This document shows positions 1 through 8,208 of a DNA stretch of 64,000 nt, in pieces. The stretch comes from Microcoleus asticus IPMA8 (GTDB lineage: Bacteria; Cyanobacteriota; Cyanobacteriia; Cyanobacteriales; Microcoleaceae). The number at the start of each line of letters is the position of its first letter. Within the stretch, counting starts at the first letter, position 1. The stretch spans positions 1 to 64,000 of the forward strand of contig NZ_SRRZ01000012.1 of the NCBI RefSeq assembly GCF_013179805.1, given 5' to 3'. Below the pieces are notes generated by a model. It saw only the letters and a list, made by a program, of their open reading frames with translations. It was not told the DNA's origin and ran no database searches. The translations under genes were made by a program, and so were the position numbers.

Positions 1-374
1 AACTCGTAATAAGCGTCACTTTTATCAACGTGGTCTCAGAGCTGCAACCTTGCTCCGGCAAGGTTCCTAGCTATATTTGTCACCCCCCCAGATGGCAAGG
101 CAAAGTTGATGAAGTTATAAATTTATTTAAAGACTTTAAAGCTCAAGCATTTAAAAGGTTTGTAAATTATTTAGAAACCCATCGCTGCCGAATAATAAAT
201 TACCAATACTACAAAGAAGAATCCATAAGTTCGATTGGTTCGGGAACTGTTGAATCAACAATAAAACGCATTGGATTAAGGGTGAAAATATCGGGAGCGC
301 AATGGAATATTGAGAACGTTTCCTCTATGCTTGCTCTTCGCTGTGCTTATCTCAACGGTCAACTTTCAATTTGA
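1..374 (+). pseudogene. ISKra4-type transposase, C-terminal fragment
   Basis: The last ~90 residues read like the C-terminus of ISKra4-family transposases: a basic helix, then a block with SIGSGTVEST, then GAQWNIENV and MLALRCAYLNG. That block carries the last acidic residue (E of VEST) expected in this DDE family. The frame is open to the left window edge, but the residues before about base 95 (SELQPCSGKVPS region) do not resemble the family. This suggests a rearranged junction or 5' truncation rather than an intact gene running off the edge. The DDE core is absent from the window. Family assignment is from recalled motifs. Confidence 0.7.
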
Positions 375-519
375 TGTATGTGCCAAAGTGAGATGCACCC
401 GATAGCCAACAAACATGGCTAGGCACAACCTTAACAGTATGCCTAGCCAATTATCGGGAGACCACAAGTTAGCGATCGACAAAGTTTTGCTGCAAATAAT
501 TGATCGGAAGATATCAATA
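375..519. other. IS flank / intergenic
   Basis: Short stretch after the transposase fragment. It contains the sequence CAAAGTGAGATGCACCC just past the stop, which probably belongs to the right end of the same insertion sequence. No target-site duplication could be identified because the left end is outside the window or lost. Confidence 0.3.
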
Positions 520-1176
520 TTAGCGGAGCACGATGTCCGATCGCAATCTCACTGCCAAATCTTGTTCCGGGCGAATCACGATCACGTCAACGCTGCGCCG
601 CCCCAACAAGACTCCAGCTAAAGCGCCGATCCCAGCACCTCCCAATACTTCTTCAGTGGCGATCGCTTTGTCGCCGGTAATGCCTGCTAGTGCTGCTGCT
701 GCGGCTGCACCCAATGCTGCACCTTGGGCTAATGAACCTGTGCCAGCACCTTTTTGGACTCTTTCGGTTCTGGTAATAACTCCTGAATTTCCGTCAATCC
801 GATAGCGTTGGCGGCGGCTGATAATTAACTCTCTGGCAACAAATTGAGTACCAATTTGATTGCCCCTTCTGACAGGTTGCAATACCCCGACTATCTGGCT
901 GCCGGCGGGGATTAATACTCTGCCTTGACCTGTGCGGATGTCTCGCGCTACTGTTAAAGTTAAAGGTGCAGTTTCTTCGCGCGTGACAATAATTTTGTCT
1001 TTTTCATAGCTAACTGGAATTACACTGCCCGAGGGAATTCGGATGCTATCAAATTGGGAAATTCGTTGTTGAGCTTCTGCGGGAGTAGCTACTACCAGCG
1101 GCGCGCTGGTTGCAACTGTAATGCCCAGTGCGAGGATTGCTGCTGTTGCTGAACGCAATTTTTGAGAAGTAATCAT
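520..1176 (-). CDS. Exported glycine-zipper protein, TrbI-like beta domain (hypothetical)
   Basis: 218 residues. A Sec-type signal peptide covers residues ~1-36 (basic N-terminus, hydrophobic core, cleavage near PAEAQQ). The middle part (~40-140) is beta-rich with 'IPSGSVIPV' and 'VLIPAGSQIVG' phrases, which recall the VirB10/TrbI or SAF-like folds. The rest contains two Gly/Ala-rich segments (~146-170 and ~179-193) that could be glycine zippers inserting in a membrane. A purine-rich AAGGAG sits a few bases before the ATG and supports the start. It is monocistronic. The exact function is unknown; periplasmic or outer-membrane-associated location is inferred from the signal peptide. Confidence 0.6.
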   Translation of the reverse strand: MITSQKLRSATAAILALGITVATSAPLVVATPAEAQQRISQFDSIRIPSGSVIPVSYEKDKIIVTREETAPLTLTVARDIRTGQGRVLIPAGSQIVGVLQPVRRGNQIGTQFVARELIISRRQRYRIDGNSGVITRTERVQKGAGTGSLAQGAALGAAAAAALAGITGDKAIATEEVLGGAGIGALAGVLLGRRSVDVIVIRPEQDLAVRLRSDIVLR

Positions 1177-1383
1177 ATAAATTGTCTCCTTGCTTCGGTT
1201 TTGGTTTACTTAGGAACGCATTACTGCTAAATTTGTTTCTGGTTTCGCCTTCATCTGATGTTTTAATTATGGCAGGCTGGAATTCTACAAGTTGGGAAGA
1301 TAAGGTAGATAATCCAGAATTTGAAAATTTGGAAAAATCGAGAAAACCCGCAAGACAGGGGCGATCGGGAAGATAAGGAAGAT

Positions 1384-1432
1384 AGTCAACAGTCAACAGT
1401 CAACAGTCAACAGTCAACAGTCAACAGTCAAC
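1384..1432. repeat. Heptanucleotide tandem repeat (AGTCAAC)7
   Basis: Seven perfect head-to-tail copies of AGTCAAC, directly downstream of the sugar-kinase stop codon. One of several unrelated 7-bp tandem arrays in the window. Confidence 0.9.
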
Positions 1433-1434
1433 AA

Positions 1435-2400
1435 TTAATTGTTGAGAGCGTTTAAGGCTAACAATCCAGCACCGAAAGCTGGTTCGTATCGGGGCAAAAT
1501 TACCTTAGCTGTCGGGGCGATCGCAGTTATTGCCGCTTCAAACCGACCTCGGCAATTGGCCTCGCCACCCCACACACCTCCTACGAGCACAATTTCAAAT
1601 TCTTCTCTGGGGTTAAATAGCGCTGAAATGGCTATTTTTGTTGAAAAGGTTAATTCTGCCACGGCACTATTGATAATGCCGTCAGCGACGCGATCGCCCT
1701 CTGCTGCGACTCGATCGACAATCGGCGCTAAAGCTGCAATTTCTTTCACTCCCCAACCGCGCCGGTAAACGACTTCTACCAATTCTTCTAGGTGATTTAG
1801 GCCTAAATGGTTTTGAAAATTTTCTGCAAGTGCTGTAAAGTCTCCGCGTCCGTCATAGAACTTCAAAGCCGCTTGCAAACCTTGAACGGCGATGTCATAT
1901 CCGCTGCCTTCATCGCCTAAAAGATATCCCCAACCGCCGACTCGTTTCGTTTTCCCTTGACTGTTTTGCCCGAAAACAATCGAACCGGTTCCTGAAATAA
2001 CGGTGATACCCACTGGATAGCCCGTGCCGCCAACAAGTGCGATCACGCAGTCGCTGCAAATTACTATATTCCTAGGCAAGAACGATCGGGTTACTGGTAA
2101 AGTATTCGTCAACTGCAAGTTCTGCACTAGAAATTGCACTATTTCAATATCTTTTTGACGCCCCACGCCTGCTAGTCCCAGACAAATAGCTTCTATGTTG
2201 AAATTGCTATTCGCCTCGATTTTAGCGGACAGAACTGCTCGTTCGATCGCCAATTGAATCGATTGTTTGGCTCTCTCAATTCCCAGCGTTTGATAATTTG
2301 ACTGCCCTGCTTCGCCGCGTCCCAAAACAAGGCTGTTTTCGTCCATTAAGATGCAGATAGTTTTTGTGCCGCCGCCGTCGATGCCCAATACATAACTCAT
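1435..2400 (-). CDS. N-acetylglucosamine kinase-type BadF/BadG/BcrA/BcrD ATPase
   Basis: 321 residues from the ATG at 2400, chosen because the ASKHA phosphate-1 loop (LGIDGGGTKT) then begins at residue 4. The longer open frame adds ten unconserved residues. Further landmarks are the phosphate-2 type block ISGTGSIVFG and the GWGYLLGDEGSGYD block typical of cytoplasmic N-acetylglucosamine kinases of this family. A C-terminal LVGGVWGG adenosine motif completes the fold. The predicted reaction is ATP-dependent phosphorylation of an amino sugar in cell-wall or glycan salvage. Sugar specificity is not certain. The gene stands alone on its strand, with a 7-bp repeat array just past its stop. Confidence 0.8.
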   Translation of the reverse strand: MSYVLGIDGGGTKTICILMDENSLVLGRGEAGQSNYQTLGIERAKQSIQLAIERAVLSAKIEANSNFNIEAICLGLAGVGRQKDIEIVQFLVQNLQLTNTLPVTRSFLPRNIVICSDCVIALVGGTGYPVGITVISGTGSIVFGQNSQGKTKRVGGWGYLLGDEGSGYDIAVQGLQAALKFYDGRGDFTALAENFQNHLGLNHLEELVEVVYRRGWGVKEIAALAPIVDRVAAEGDRVADGIINSAVAELTFSTKIAISALFNPREEFEIVLVGGVWGGEANCRGRFEAAITAIAPTAKVILPRYEPAFGAGLLALNALNN

Positions 2401-2476
2401 GGATAATTTAGAGAATGAACCGCTGAGCAACCCCGCTCAACGCAGATATCTCTATTCTACGCTTTCTATAATTCGA

Positions 2477-2833
2477 TTAAATCGACAGAGCAATGCTAAT
2501 AAGAATTAAACCTAATAAAGCTAACCAAACGAGATGGCGCTGACACCAATTTTTGATTGATTGCGGCCAGCCGCCGCTGATGTAACGGCTCGTCTGCGGC
2601 ACAAGCGGCTCAGCTCGATCGTGATAAAGCGTGCATTCTTTGGCAAAAGGACGTTGCGGGTAGTTGCAAGTGTCATCTTCGTGATAAATACAGGTAGTGC
2701 ACAGAAATTCTTCGGCTTGCGATCGATAAAGGGGGATACCCGGATGACCGAAAGCCTTGAGAGGGGTTTTGCAGTGCGCGCAGGCGATCGCTCGGGCGTC
2801 TACAGGTTGGTGACAGCGGGGGCAATCAGGCAT
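2477..2833 (-). CDS. Zinc-ribbon membrane-anchored protein
   Basis: 118 residues. The N-terminus holds a CPRC-x(n)-CAHC zinc ribbon (residues 4-20). A second cysteine set (CTTC...C...C at ~45-67) lies in a CxxCxYHxDxxC-like context that could bind another metal. A single C-terminal hydrophobic helix (~99-116) would anchor the domain to a membrane with the zinc modules in the cytoplasm. Such small proteins are common and uncharacterised in cyanobacteria. It is co-directional with, and ~75 bp upstream of, the sugar kinase gene, so the two may be co-transcribed. Function not assigned. Confidence 0.65.
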   Translation of the reverse strand: MPDCPRCHQPVDARAIACAHCKTPLKAFGHPGIPLYRSQAEEFLCTTCIYHEDDTCNYPQRPFAKECTLYHDRAEPLVPQTSRYISGGWPQSIKNWCQRHLVWLALLGLILISIALSI

Positions 2834-3046
2834 AGATAGGATGTGATTGGGTAATTTTGTCGATAGCTCATTAGGGGGTTTACCGAACGCTGCTCGACAC
2901 GCTCAACTCGCCATCAGGCGGCTGGATGCTCCAAAATAGAAAGGTAGGTGTGCGCTGATGTAACTTTAAGTGTACAGATAGTTTCGCAGCGACAGCAGGC
3001 GACCTGAGCCGATCGAGTATGAAGGGGCAAACAGTAGGAAAAATAT

Positions 3047-3373
3047 ATGGATAACAATAGCAACTTACTCAAACAACTGGTAATGCTCGGCATTGGTACT
3101 ACCTCCCTGGTGGCCGAGAAATTGCAGGAAGTCAGCGAGCAATGGGTCAAAGATGGCAAAATCAATTCCGACCAAGCCAAAACCTTTGTCGATGACATGA
3201 CTGAGCATCTCAAGTCTGAACAGGGCAATTGGGATGCGCAGTTGCAGCGGCAACTACGGAATATGCTGCAGGATATGGGAGTCCCCCGACAATCCGAAAT
3301 GGATGAGTTGCGGGGAAGGCTCGATCGTCTCGAACGTCAGATGCGGGATTTAGAAAACCGTAACTGGCGCTGA
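3047..3373 (+). CDS. Phasin-like / granule-associated helical protein
   Basis: 108 residues, almost wholly helical and highly charged. It opens with a moderately hydrophobic stretch (LLKQLVMLGIGTTSLVAEKL, residues 7-26), continues through an acidic amphipathic helix and ends in a leucine-spaced coiled coil (MDELRGRLDRLERQMRDLE, ~84-102). This layout matches the small polyhydroxyalkanoate granule/phasin-related family seen in cyanobacteria, and coiled-coil oligomerisation is likely. No PHA synthesis genes lie nearby, so a role on PHA granules is only a family-based suggestion. Confidence 0.55.
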   Translation: MDNNSNLLKQLVMLGIGTTSLVAEKLQEVSEQWVKDGKINSDQAKTFVDDMTEHLKSEQGNWDAQLQRQLRNMLQDMGVPRQSEMDELRGRLDRLERQMRDLENRNWR

Positions 3374-3629
3374 GTTCGATCGGGTCTGCCGGTTTGCTGC
3401 TATCTTGTGATAAGATTGTCACCCGAAGGCAGAAGGCTCAAAAAGGCACTTATGTAGAAGCCACTTATGTATAATTACAAACATTCTGACTTCATACTTT
3501 TGCCTTTAAAATTATCTGGAACCGGCCATCTTTTGGTGGAAAAGTTCAGATAAAATTTGCTAGTTATTGTTGTACTAGATGTCTTAGAGATCTGAGATAT
3601 CGCGGTTAAAATTATCAGGAGGATTAATT
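3374..3629 (+). promoter_or_regulatory. Leader of the FKBP gene, with ribosome binding site
   Basis: The spacer ends in a perfect AGGAGG at 3617-3622, seven bases before a TTG start at 3630. The strong Shine-Dalgarno decides in favour of that non-ATG start. No promoter boxes are unambiguous. Confidence 0.5.
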
Positions 3630-4217
3630 TTGCGAGGAGTTCTAGTGAGTTTGGGGGTAATGCTGGTTTGCTTTGTGTTTTTGATAGTCGCTCAAATGGG
3701 CGGTTCAGGATCTCAAGCAGTTGCCGCCGAATTGAACAATCTTTTACCCGAGACTGCTATTGAGAAGTTGTCAGCGCCGTCTTTGGAAGAAGATAGCTTG
3801 CTAGTAGCTGATGCTACTTTACCGGAGGTACCAGCTACTATCGCTGGCAATAATATGACTGATAATAGTGAGAAAACTGTCACCACAGATTCAGGTCTGA
3901 AATATGTTGAATTGAAAGAGGGTAATGGGGCGACTCCAAAAACCGGGCAGACGGTTGTCGTGCACTACACTGGAACTTTGGAGGATGGCACGAAGTTTGA
4001 CAGTTCGCGCGATCGCAATTCTCCTTTTCAGTTCAAAATTGGCGTGGGTCAAGTAATTAAGGGTTGGGATGAAGGTGTCGGTACGATGAAAGTTGGAGAC
4101 CGCCGCAAGTTGATTATTCCTCCTGAACTCGGTTACGGCGCTCGCGGTGCGGGCGGGGTGATTCCTCCTAATGCTACGCTGATTTTTGATGTGGAATTGT
4201 TGAAAATCGCTGGCTAG
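3630..4217 (+). CDS. FKBP-type peptidyl-prolyl cis-trans isomerase, exported
   Basis: 195 residues from TTG. An N-terminal hydrophobic segment (~3-22) with a following AVAAE suggests a signal peptide or membrane anchor and a lumenal/periplasmic site of action. A ~60-residue linker leads to one complete FKBP domain (~88-195) with the family phrases VVHYTGTLEDGTKFDSS, QVIKGWDEGV, KLIIPPELGYG and PPNATLIFDVELL. The enzyme catalyses prolyl isomerisation during folding of exported proteins. Cyanobacterial relatives are thylakoid-lumen or periplasmic FKBPs. The gene is followed by two strong hairpins. Confidence 0.9.
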   Translation: MRGVLVSLGVMLVCFVFLIVAQMGGSGSQAVAAELNNLLPETAIEKLSAPSLEEDSLLVADATLPEVPATIAGNNMTDNSEKTVTTDSGLKYVELKEGNGATPKTGQTVVVHYTGTLEDGTKFDSSRDRNSPFQFKIGVGQVIKGWDEGVGTMKVGDRRKLIIPPELGYGARGAGGVIPPNATLIFDVELLKIAG

Positions 4218-4233
4218 GTAGCTCAATCTAATT

Positions 4234-4260
4234 CAACGTAAAACTTCTTTTACGTTGTTT
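4234..4260 (+). terminator. Rho-independent terminator after the FKBP gene
   Basis: Perfect 10-bp stem CAACGTAAAA / TTTTACGTTG with a CTTC loop and a short T run, 17 bases after the stop codon. A second, 13-bp hairpin follows immediately. Confidence 0.7.
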
Positions 4261-4294
4261 AGAAACCCGGTTTTTTTTAAGAAACCGGGTTTCT
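4261..4294. repeat. AGAAACCCGG hairpin
   Basis: Perfect 13-bp inverted repeat AGAAACCCGGTTT / AAACCGGGTTTCT with an 8-base loop. Related GAAACC..GGTTTC fragments occur at other places in the window (near 13780, 19395-19415 and 59965-60000), so it is a dispersed palindrome that may also act as a bidirectional terminator. Confidence 0.6.
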
Positions 4295-4330
4295 GTGTAA
4301 GATCGCGTCTGGTAAATAACTACAATATTT

Positions 4331-4400
4331 GTAGTGGCAGGTTTCACCAACAATCTTTCATTCACATCGATACGAAAATATCTATAAACCCGCCCCCACT
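4331..4400. repeat. GTAG..GGGTTT-type palindromic intergenic repeat, copy 1
   Basis: Degraded copy of the element better preserved at 24061-24124. It shares the order GTAG, GGCAGGTTT, ACCAACAATC, a variable middle and ATAAACCCGCCCCCAC, with complementary ends. It is non-coding and probably a non-autonomous dispersed repeat. Confidence 0.55.
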
Positions 4401-4458
4401 TAATCGACCAAACTTTATAACTGCCAATTCCACGGACATAATATCAGCCGTAGTTGAT

Positions 4459-7071
4459 TTACGATCGCTTCGGAGATGCCAGATTGCGGAAGCAGGTAAA
4501 TTGGGCGTCAAATAATAGTTTGATGATTCCTGTGGGGCCGTTTCTGTGTTTGGTAATAATTACTTCTGCAATTCCGCGATCGGGCGAATCAGGATTGTAA
4601 TATTCATCGCGGTACAGCATAATTACTAAATCTGCGTCTTGCTCGATCGAGTTGTGAACTATGATGTCATTAGCGACAAAATTATGCAGTGCAGGCACTG
4701 TTAAATCGTAAACCTCAGCTTCGCCATCAACTTCTATTGAGGCGATTTCATCCCAGTAAATATCGCTTTTAGATAAGAGGGCAAGTTCATCAGATTTAAC
4801 AATTGTAGCTAATCTGAATGCTCGTTCTCGACCAAGGTTGTGTTTGTAAAGGGTTGTACCACAATATAAGTTGCCAAGCTGTGCTTGCATCTGGCGTGTA
4901 GTTAAACCAAATTGCTGCATAGCAGGAACAGCATACATTTTCCACACCTCACGCGGTATGACATCTCTATTAGTATTGCTACAACGAATTTCAAGGTATT
5001 CTGCAATTTCTGTCAGAGCTTGCTGTTTGTAGTTACCTACTGCACCAATCAAATGAATAAACTTATCTAAATCAGGTCTTCCAGTAACCCAAACTTGATG
5101 TTGATCTCGCCCTTTCCCTGGCTGGGGGCTTAAAAATAAGCGGGCATTGATACCAAGTCTGAGTAAAAGCGACTGAACATCTCTTGCCAATTTTTCACTA
5201 CTGGAAGCATAGTAAATACTAGGGTAATGACATTTACCCCTACCTGTTTTTATGCAACCATCAGTACACCAAAGATGGCGTAAAAATAAAGCTATTGCTT
5301 CTTTAGGCTGCTCAAATATTTGATTAGGGACAAACTTCTGGTGAGAACGCAGACCAAAAACACCTAAAGCATCTAGCCATTCAGTTACAGGATTCCTCAC
5401 ATTATGTGTGAGATGATAGGCGGCAGGAAGATAAACTTGATACCAATCACGTTCTTTACAAATACGAGGTATGATTCGCTCTCCAAAGACTTCTATTGCA
5501 AGATTTGCAACTGTATTGGCTAAATCTTCCTCTCTAGTAGTGTATTGAATAACGTGTCGAGGTAGAGTACATCCGTCTCCAATCATGTGTCCTAGCAAGG
5601 CTATTTCGGCATTGTCCATCGATTGGATGAAGGAACTTGATACGTATCTAGGTAGGGCAATGCGATCGCCTATTTTTAACTCGTCCAATCGCCGCCAGCC
5701 GTGAATGGTTAAGAACTTATGATTGCCAGTGGCTCTAATTGCTCGTCCCAAACGAGTTTGCAGTCGTAGTAAAGGCTTCACACCTGTAGCAAAGGCATTG
5801 CTAACAACGGCTTTTTCTAACTGCATGGTGGCTTCATTGAGCGCCCAAACTGTGAAGCCAGATTTTCCTACTAATTCACGAATTGGTACGCGCACACCAC
5901 TATCTGCTAGCATTACCAAACTATCACCTGTTAAGCAGCCACTTTCTCTCAAATCAGACATCATCGGCCGCTTGTTTGTCCTCGCTTCCACACCCCGACT
6001 CAACTGAGATAAGGCAATAATCGGCACGTTGAGTTCGCGGGCTAAACCTTTAAGGCTTCTGGTAATTCGAGATAATTCTTGCACGCGGTTGTCGCTGCTT
6101 CCTTCCATTAATTGCAGGTAATCTAGCAAGATTAATCCTAGGGCTCCGCCTTGTTCTGCTTGGAGGCGGCGGGCTTTCGATCGTATTTCTGTGACGGTAA
6201 TACTGGGAGTATCGTCAATAAACAGTGGCAGTTCTGATAAGTTGCCAATGGCTGTACTGATGGGTTCCCATTCGTTTTGACTGATTCTACCCGATCGCAA
6301 TCGGTTACTTTCTATTTTGGCTTCGCTGGACAGGATACGCTGCACTAGCTGTTCTTTCGACATTTCTAAGCTGAAAACGGCAACCGGCAATTTCTGCTGT
6401 CCAGCGGCGATGTGGTGGGCGATGTTGGTACAGAAAGCGGTTTTGCCCATCGCCGGCCTGGCTGCAACGATGATTAAATCCGATCGCTGAAAGCCTCCTG
6501 TCATAGCATCTAAGTCATAGAAACCGCAGGGAATACCGGGAAGTGTGAGGCCTTCATTGCGATTTTCTAGGTCTTGAAATGTTTGGTTTAGCGTTTCGCC
6601 GATCGACACTAAATCCTGTTGCGGGCGTTCTTGAGTTATGCTGAAAATTTCTTGTTCGGCGCGGTCTAAGACTGTTTCTAGCGGTGTTGCTGTCTCGTAA
6701 CCTAATTGTACTATGTTGTTGCCAGCTTCGATTAATTTGCGGCGCTGATATTTGTCTTCAATTAAAACGGCATATTGGTCGATGTTGACTGCGGAAACTG
6801 TGCGATCGACTAATTGTGCTAATTTAGTTAGTCCTCCTACTTGCTCTAACTGGTTGCGGTCGGTTAGAGAAGTCGTTACCGTCATTAGATCCGTAGGTTG
6901 ACCCTGTAAAAATAACCCTAATGCCGATCGATAAATGACTTGATGAGCGGCGATCGCAAAAAACTCCGGCCGCAGAAGTTCGGCTATTCGGGAAATAGCT
7001 TCGGGGTCAATTAAAATCCCGCCCAAAATTGCTTCTTCTGCCTCTATATTTGTCGGCATCAAATCGCTCAT
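4459..7071 (-). CDS. dnaB: Replicative DNA helicase DnaB with in-frame intein
   Basis: 870 residues, of which 441 remain after intein removal, the normal DnaB length. The N-terminal DnaG-interacting domain (residues ~8-110) is followed by the RecA-like motor with Walker A AARPAMGKTAF and Walker B LILLDYLQLM. Splicing would join MSDLRESG to SIEQDADLVIMLYRDE, restoring the conserved helicase motif. The protein is the hexameric fork helicase. It lies downstream of rplI on the same strand, an order conserved in many bacteria. About 490 bp of repeat-rich DNA separates the two, so dnaB may have its own promoter there. Confidence 0.97.
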   Translation of the reverse strand: MSDLMPTNIEAEEAILGGILIDPEAISRIAELLRPEFFAIAAHQVIYRSALGLFLQGQPTDLMTVTTSLTDRNQLEQVGGLTKLAQLVDRTVSAVNIDQYAVLIEDKYQRRKLIEAGNNIVQLGYETATPLETVLDRAEQEIFSITQERPQQDLVSIGETLNQTFQDLENRNEGLTLPGIPCGFYDLDAMTGGFQRSDLIIVAARPAMGKTAFCTNIAHHIAAGQQKLPVAVFSLEMSKEQLVQRILSSEAKIESNRLRSGRISQNEWEPISTAIGNLSELPLFIDDTPSITVTEIRSKARRLQAEQGGALGLILLDYLQLMEGSSDNRVQELSRITRSLKGLARELNVPIIALSQLSRGVEARTNKRPMMSDLRESGCLTGDSLVMLADSGVRVPIRELVGKSGFTVWALNEATMQLEKAVVSNAFATGVKPLLRLQTRLGRAIRATGNHKFLTIHGWRRLDELKIGDRIALPRYVSSSFIQSMDNAEIALLGHMIGDGCTLPRHVIQYTTREEDLANTVANLAIEVFGERIIPRICKERDWYQVYLPAAYHLTHNVRNPVTEWLDALGVFGLRSHQKFVPNQIFEQPKEAIALFLRHLWCTDGCIKTGRGKCHYPSIYYASSSEKLARDVQSLLLRLGINARLFLSPQPGKGRDQHQVWVTGRPDLDKFIHLIGAVGNYKQQALTEIAEYLEIRCSNTNRDVIPREVWKMYAVPAMQQFGLTTRQMQAQLGNLYCGTTLYKHNLGRERAFRLATIVKSDELALLSKSDIYWDEIASIEVDGEAEVYDLTVPALHNFVANDIIVHNSIEQDADLVIMLYRDEYYNPDSPDRGIAEVIITKHRNGPTGIIKLLFDAQFTCFRNLASPKRS
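4651..5937 (-). mobile_element. DnaB intein with LAGLIDADG (DOD) homing endonuclease
   Basis: 429 residues (379-807 of the precursor), inserted between RESG and SIEQ in the ATPase domain, the same site as the Synechocystis PCC 6803 DnaB intein, whose block sequences it resembles. Splicing residues look intact: Cys1 (CLTGDSLV), block B TGNHKFLT with its TxxH, a C-terminal FVANDIIVHN giving penultimate His and terminal Asn, and Ser as the +1 residue. The two endonuclease motifs, LLGHMIGDG and FLRHLWCTDG, both keep their aspartate. Splicing and homing may therefore both be active. Boundaries follow from the extein alignment. Confidence 0.93.
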
Positions 7072-7093
7072 TAGTCAATAGTCCTCAGTCAGT

Positions 7094-7225
7094 CGATTTT
7101 AGATTTTAGATTTTAGATTTTAGGTTTTAGATTTTAGGTTTTAGATTTTAGATTTTAGGTTTTAGATTTTAGATTTTAGATTTTAGGTTTTAGGTTTTAG
7201 ATTTTATATTTTATATTTTATATTT
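7094..7225. repeat. Heptanucleotide array (GATTTTA)n, degenerate
   Basis: About 130 bp of head-to-tail GATTTTA/GGTTTTA heptamers, drifting to TATTTTA at the right end. It lies in the dnaB upstream region. The same unit recurs at 14809, 28302, 30426, 33250, 50478 and 56775. Confidence 0.9.
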
Positions 7226-7565
7226 ACTTTAAAGATGAATCTGGGAGCTTGAACAAGAGCCTAAAATTTTAGCTTCGACCATCAGGATCGTCGGGGCTTG
7301 TGTCCGTTTTTCCGGCGGGGTCATTAGTTATTATTAGTGTAAGCTTTTGTAGGAGTGCGATCTGTCGCGATCTCGCGTTTATACCAGACTCACGCTCTCT
7401 CGATCTCGCACTCCTGAAAAAATGCTTCTTACTCTCTGCAGAGATGCTCCCGTTCTCAATCTGCAAGTTAGCGTTACTGGGTCATTACTTAGCAGTGCTT
7501 AGTTGTTAGCTAATTACTAATGACTAACAACTAATGACTGATGACTGATGACTGATAACTCTTAA
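7226..7565. other. rplI-dnaB spacer with palindromic repeats
   Basis: No gene seen. The left end (7227-7250) contains AGATGAATCTGGGAGCTTG, which recurs inverted at about 33214-33237 and resembles part of the 140-bp repeat at 14799. Bases 7351-7360 (AGGAGTGCGA) and 7406-7415 (TCGCACTCCT) form a perfect 10-bp inverted repeat around a 45-base centre, possibly a terminator for rplI or a small mobile palindrome. The right end is drifted TGACTAA-type heptamers. Confidence 0.5.
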
Positions 7566-8024
7566 TTACATCGGAACAACTTGAATATCAACTTCGGCGG
7601 TAACTTCTGCGTGTAGTCTGATTTCAGCTTTGTATGTACCAGTTTGGCGAATTTCGGGTAGGGTGATGCCGCGCCGATCGACTTCTTGACTGGTAGAGTT
7701 GAAAATCAGTTCTGCTACTTCTTGGTTGGTGACAGTACCAAAAATCGCGTCTCCTTCGCCGACTTGCTTGGAGATAATGAAAGGCCCGGCCGATTCGAGG
7801 GCGGTTTTGCGGACTTCAGCTTGCTGCTTGAGCTCTAGCTGGCGCAGTCTTTCTTCTTCACGGCGGCGCTCTGCTTGCTTGAGAATGCCCGGAGTGGCTC
7901 TAAATCCCATTCCTTGGGGTACTAGGTAGTTGCGGGCGTAGCCTGGGGCTACTTCTACTACGTCGCCAGCTTTGCCGAGTTTGCTGACATCTTTATTTAA
8001 AACTAATTGGACGCGCTTGGCCAT
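7566..8024 (-). CDS. rplI: 50S ribosomal protein L9
   Basis: 152 residues, full length for L9. The N-terminal domain has the family signature GDVVEVAPGYARNYLVPQG (residues ~20-38). A long connecting helix rich in Arg, Glu and Gln (~48-75) leads to a C-terminal domain with the GDAIFGTVT motif. It binds 23S rRNA at the base of the L1 stalk. Order rplI then dnaB on the same strand is the conserved arrangement. Confidence 0.97.
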   Translation of the reverse strand: MAKRVQLVLNKDVSKLGKAGDVVEVAPGYARNYLVPQGMGFRATPGILKQAERRREEERLRQLELKQQAEVRKTALESAGPFIISKQVGEGDAIFGTVTNQEVAELIFNSTSQEVDRRGITLPEIRQTGTYKAEIRLHAEVTAEVDIQVVPM

Positions 8025-8097
8025 GATCGTTGCTTGTGGGGTTTTAACTGCAACTTTTTATAATAGCGAAGTTTGAGGGGCGATCGCAAGGGAGAGG

Positions 8098-8137
8098 GAA
8101 GAAGGAAGAAGGAAGAAGGAAGAAGGAAGAAGGAAGA
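8098..8137. repeat. Heptanucleotide repeat (GGAAGAA)n
   Basis: About five and a half copies of GGAAGAA between rplI and the large kinase gene. The complementary unit CTTCTTC/TTCTTCC forms arrays at 31104, 32944 and 39180. Confidence 0.9.
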
Positions 8138-8208
8138 CAGGCATAATATCTTTTAAGTGGCAAATTCAGTTGGAAATTCGCCAAACGGGGAGGTGCTGGT
8201 CTTGAAGC

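Noticed and set aside
1049..1396. 115-codon minus-strand frame overlapping the exported glycine-zipper gene
   Set aside because: It overlaps the signal-peptide part of the convincing gene in another frame and shows no domain or codon pattern of its own.
7094..7225. Possible CRISPR array
   Set aside because: The repeats are 7-bp head-to-tail units without spacers; no cas genes are present in the window.
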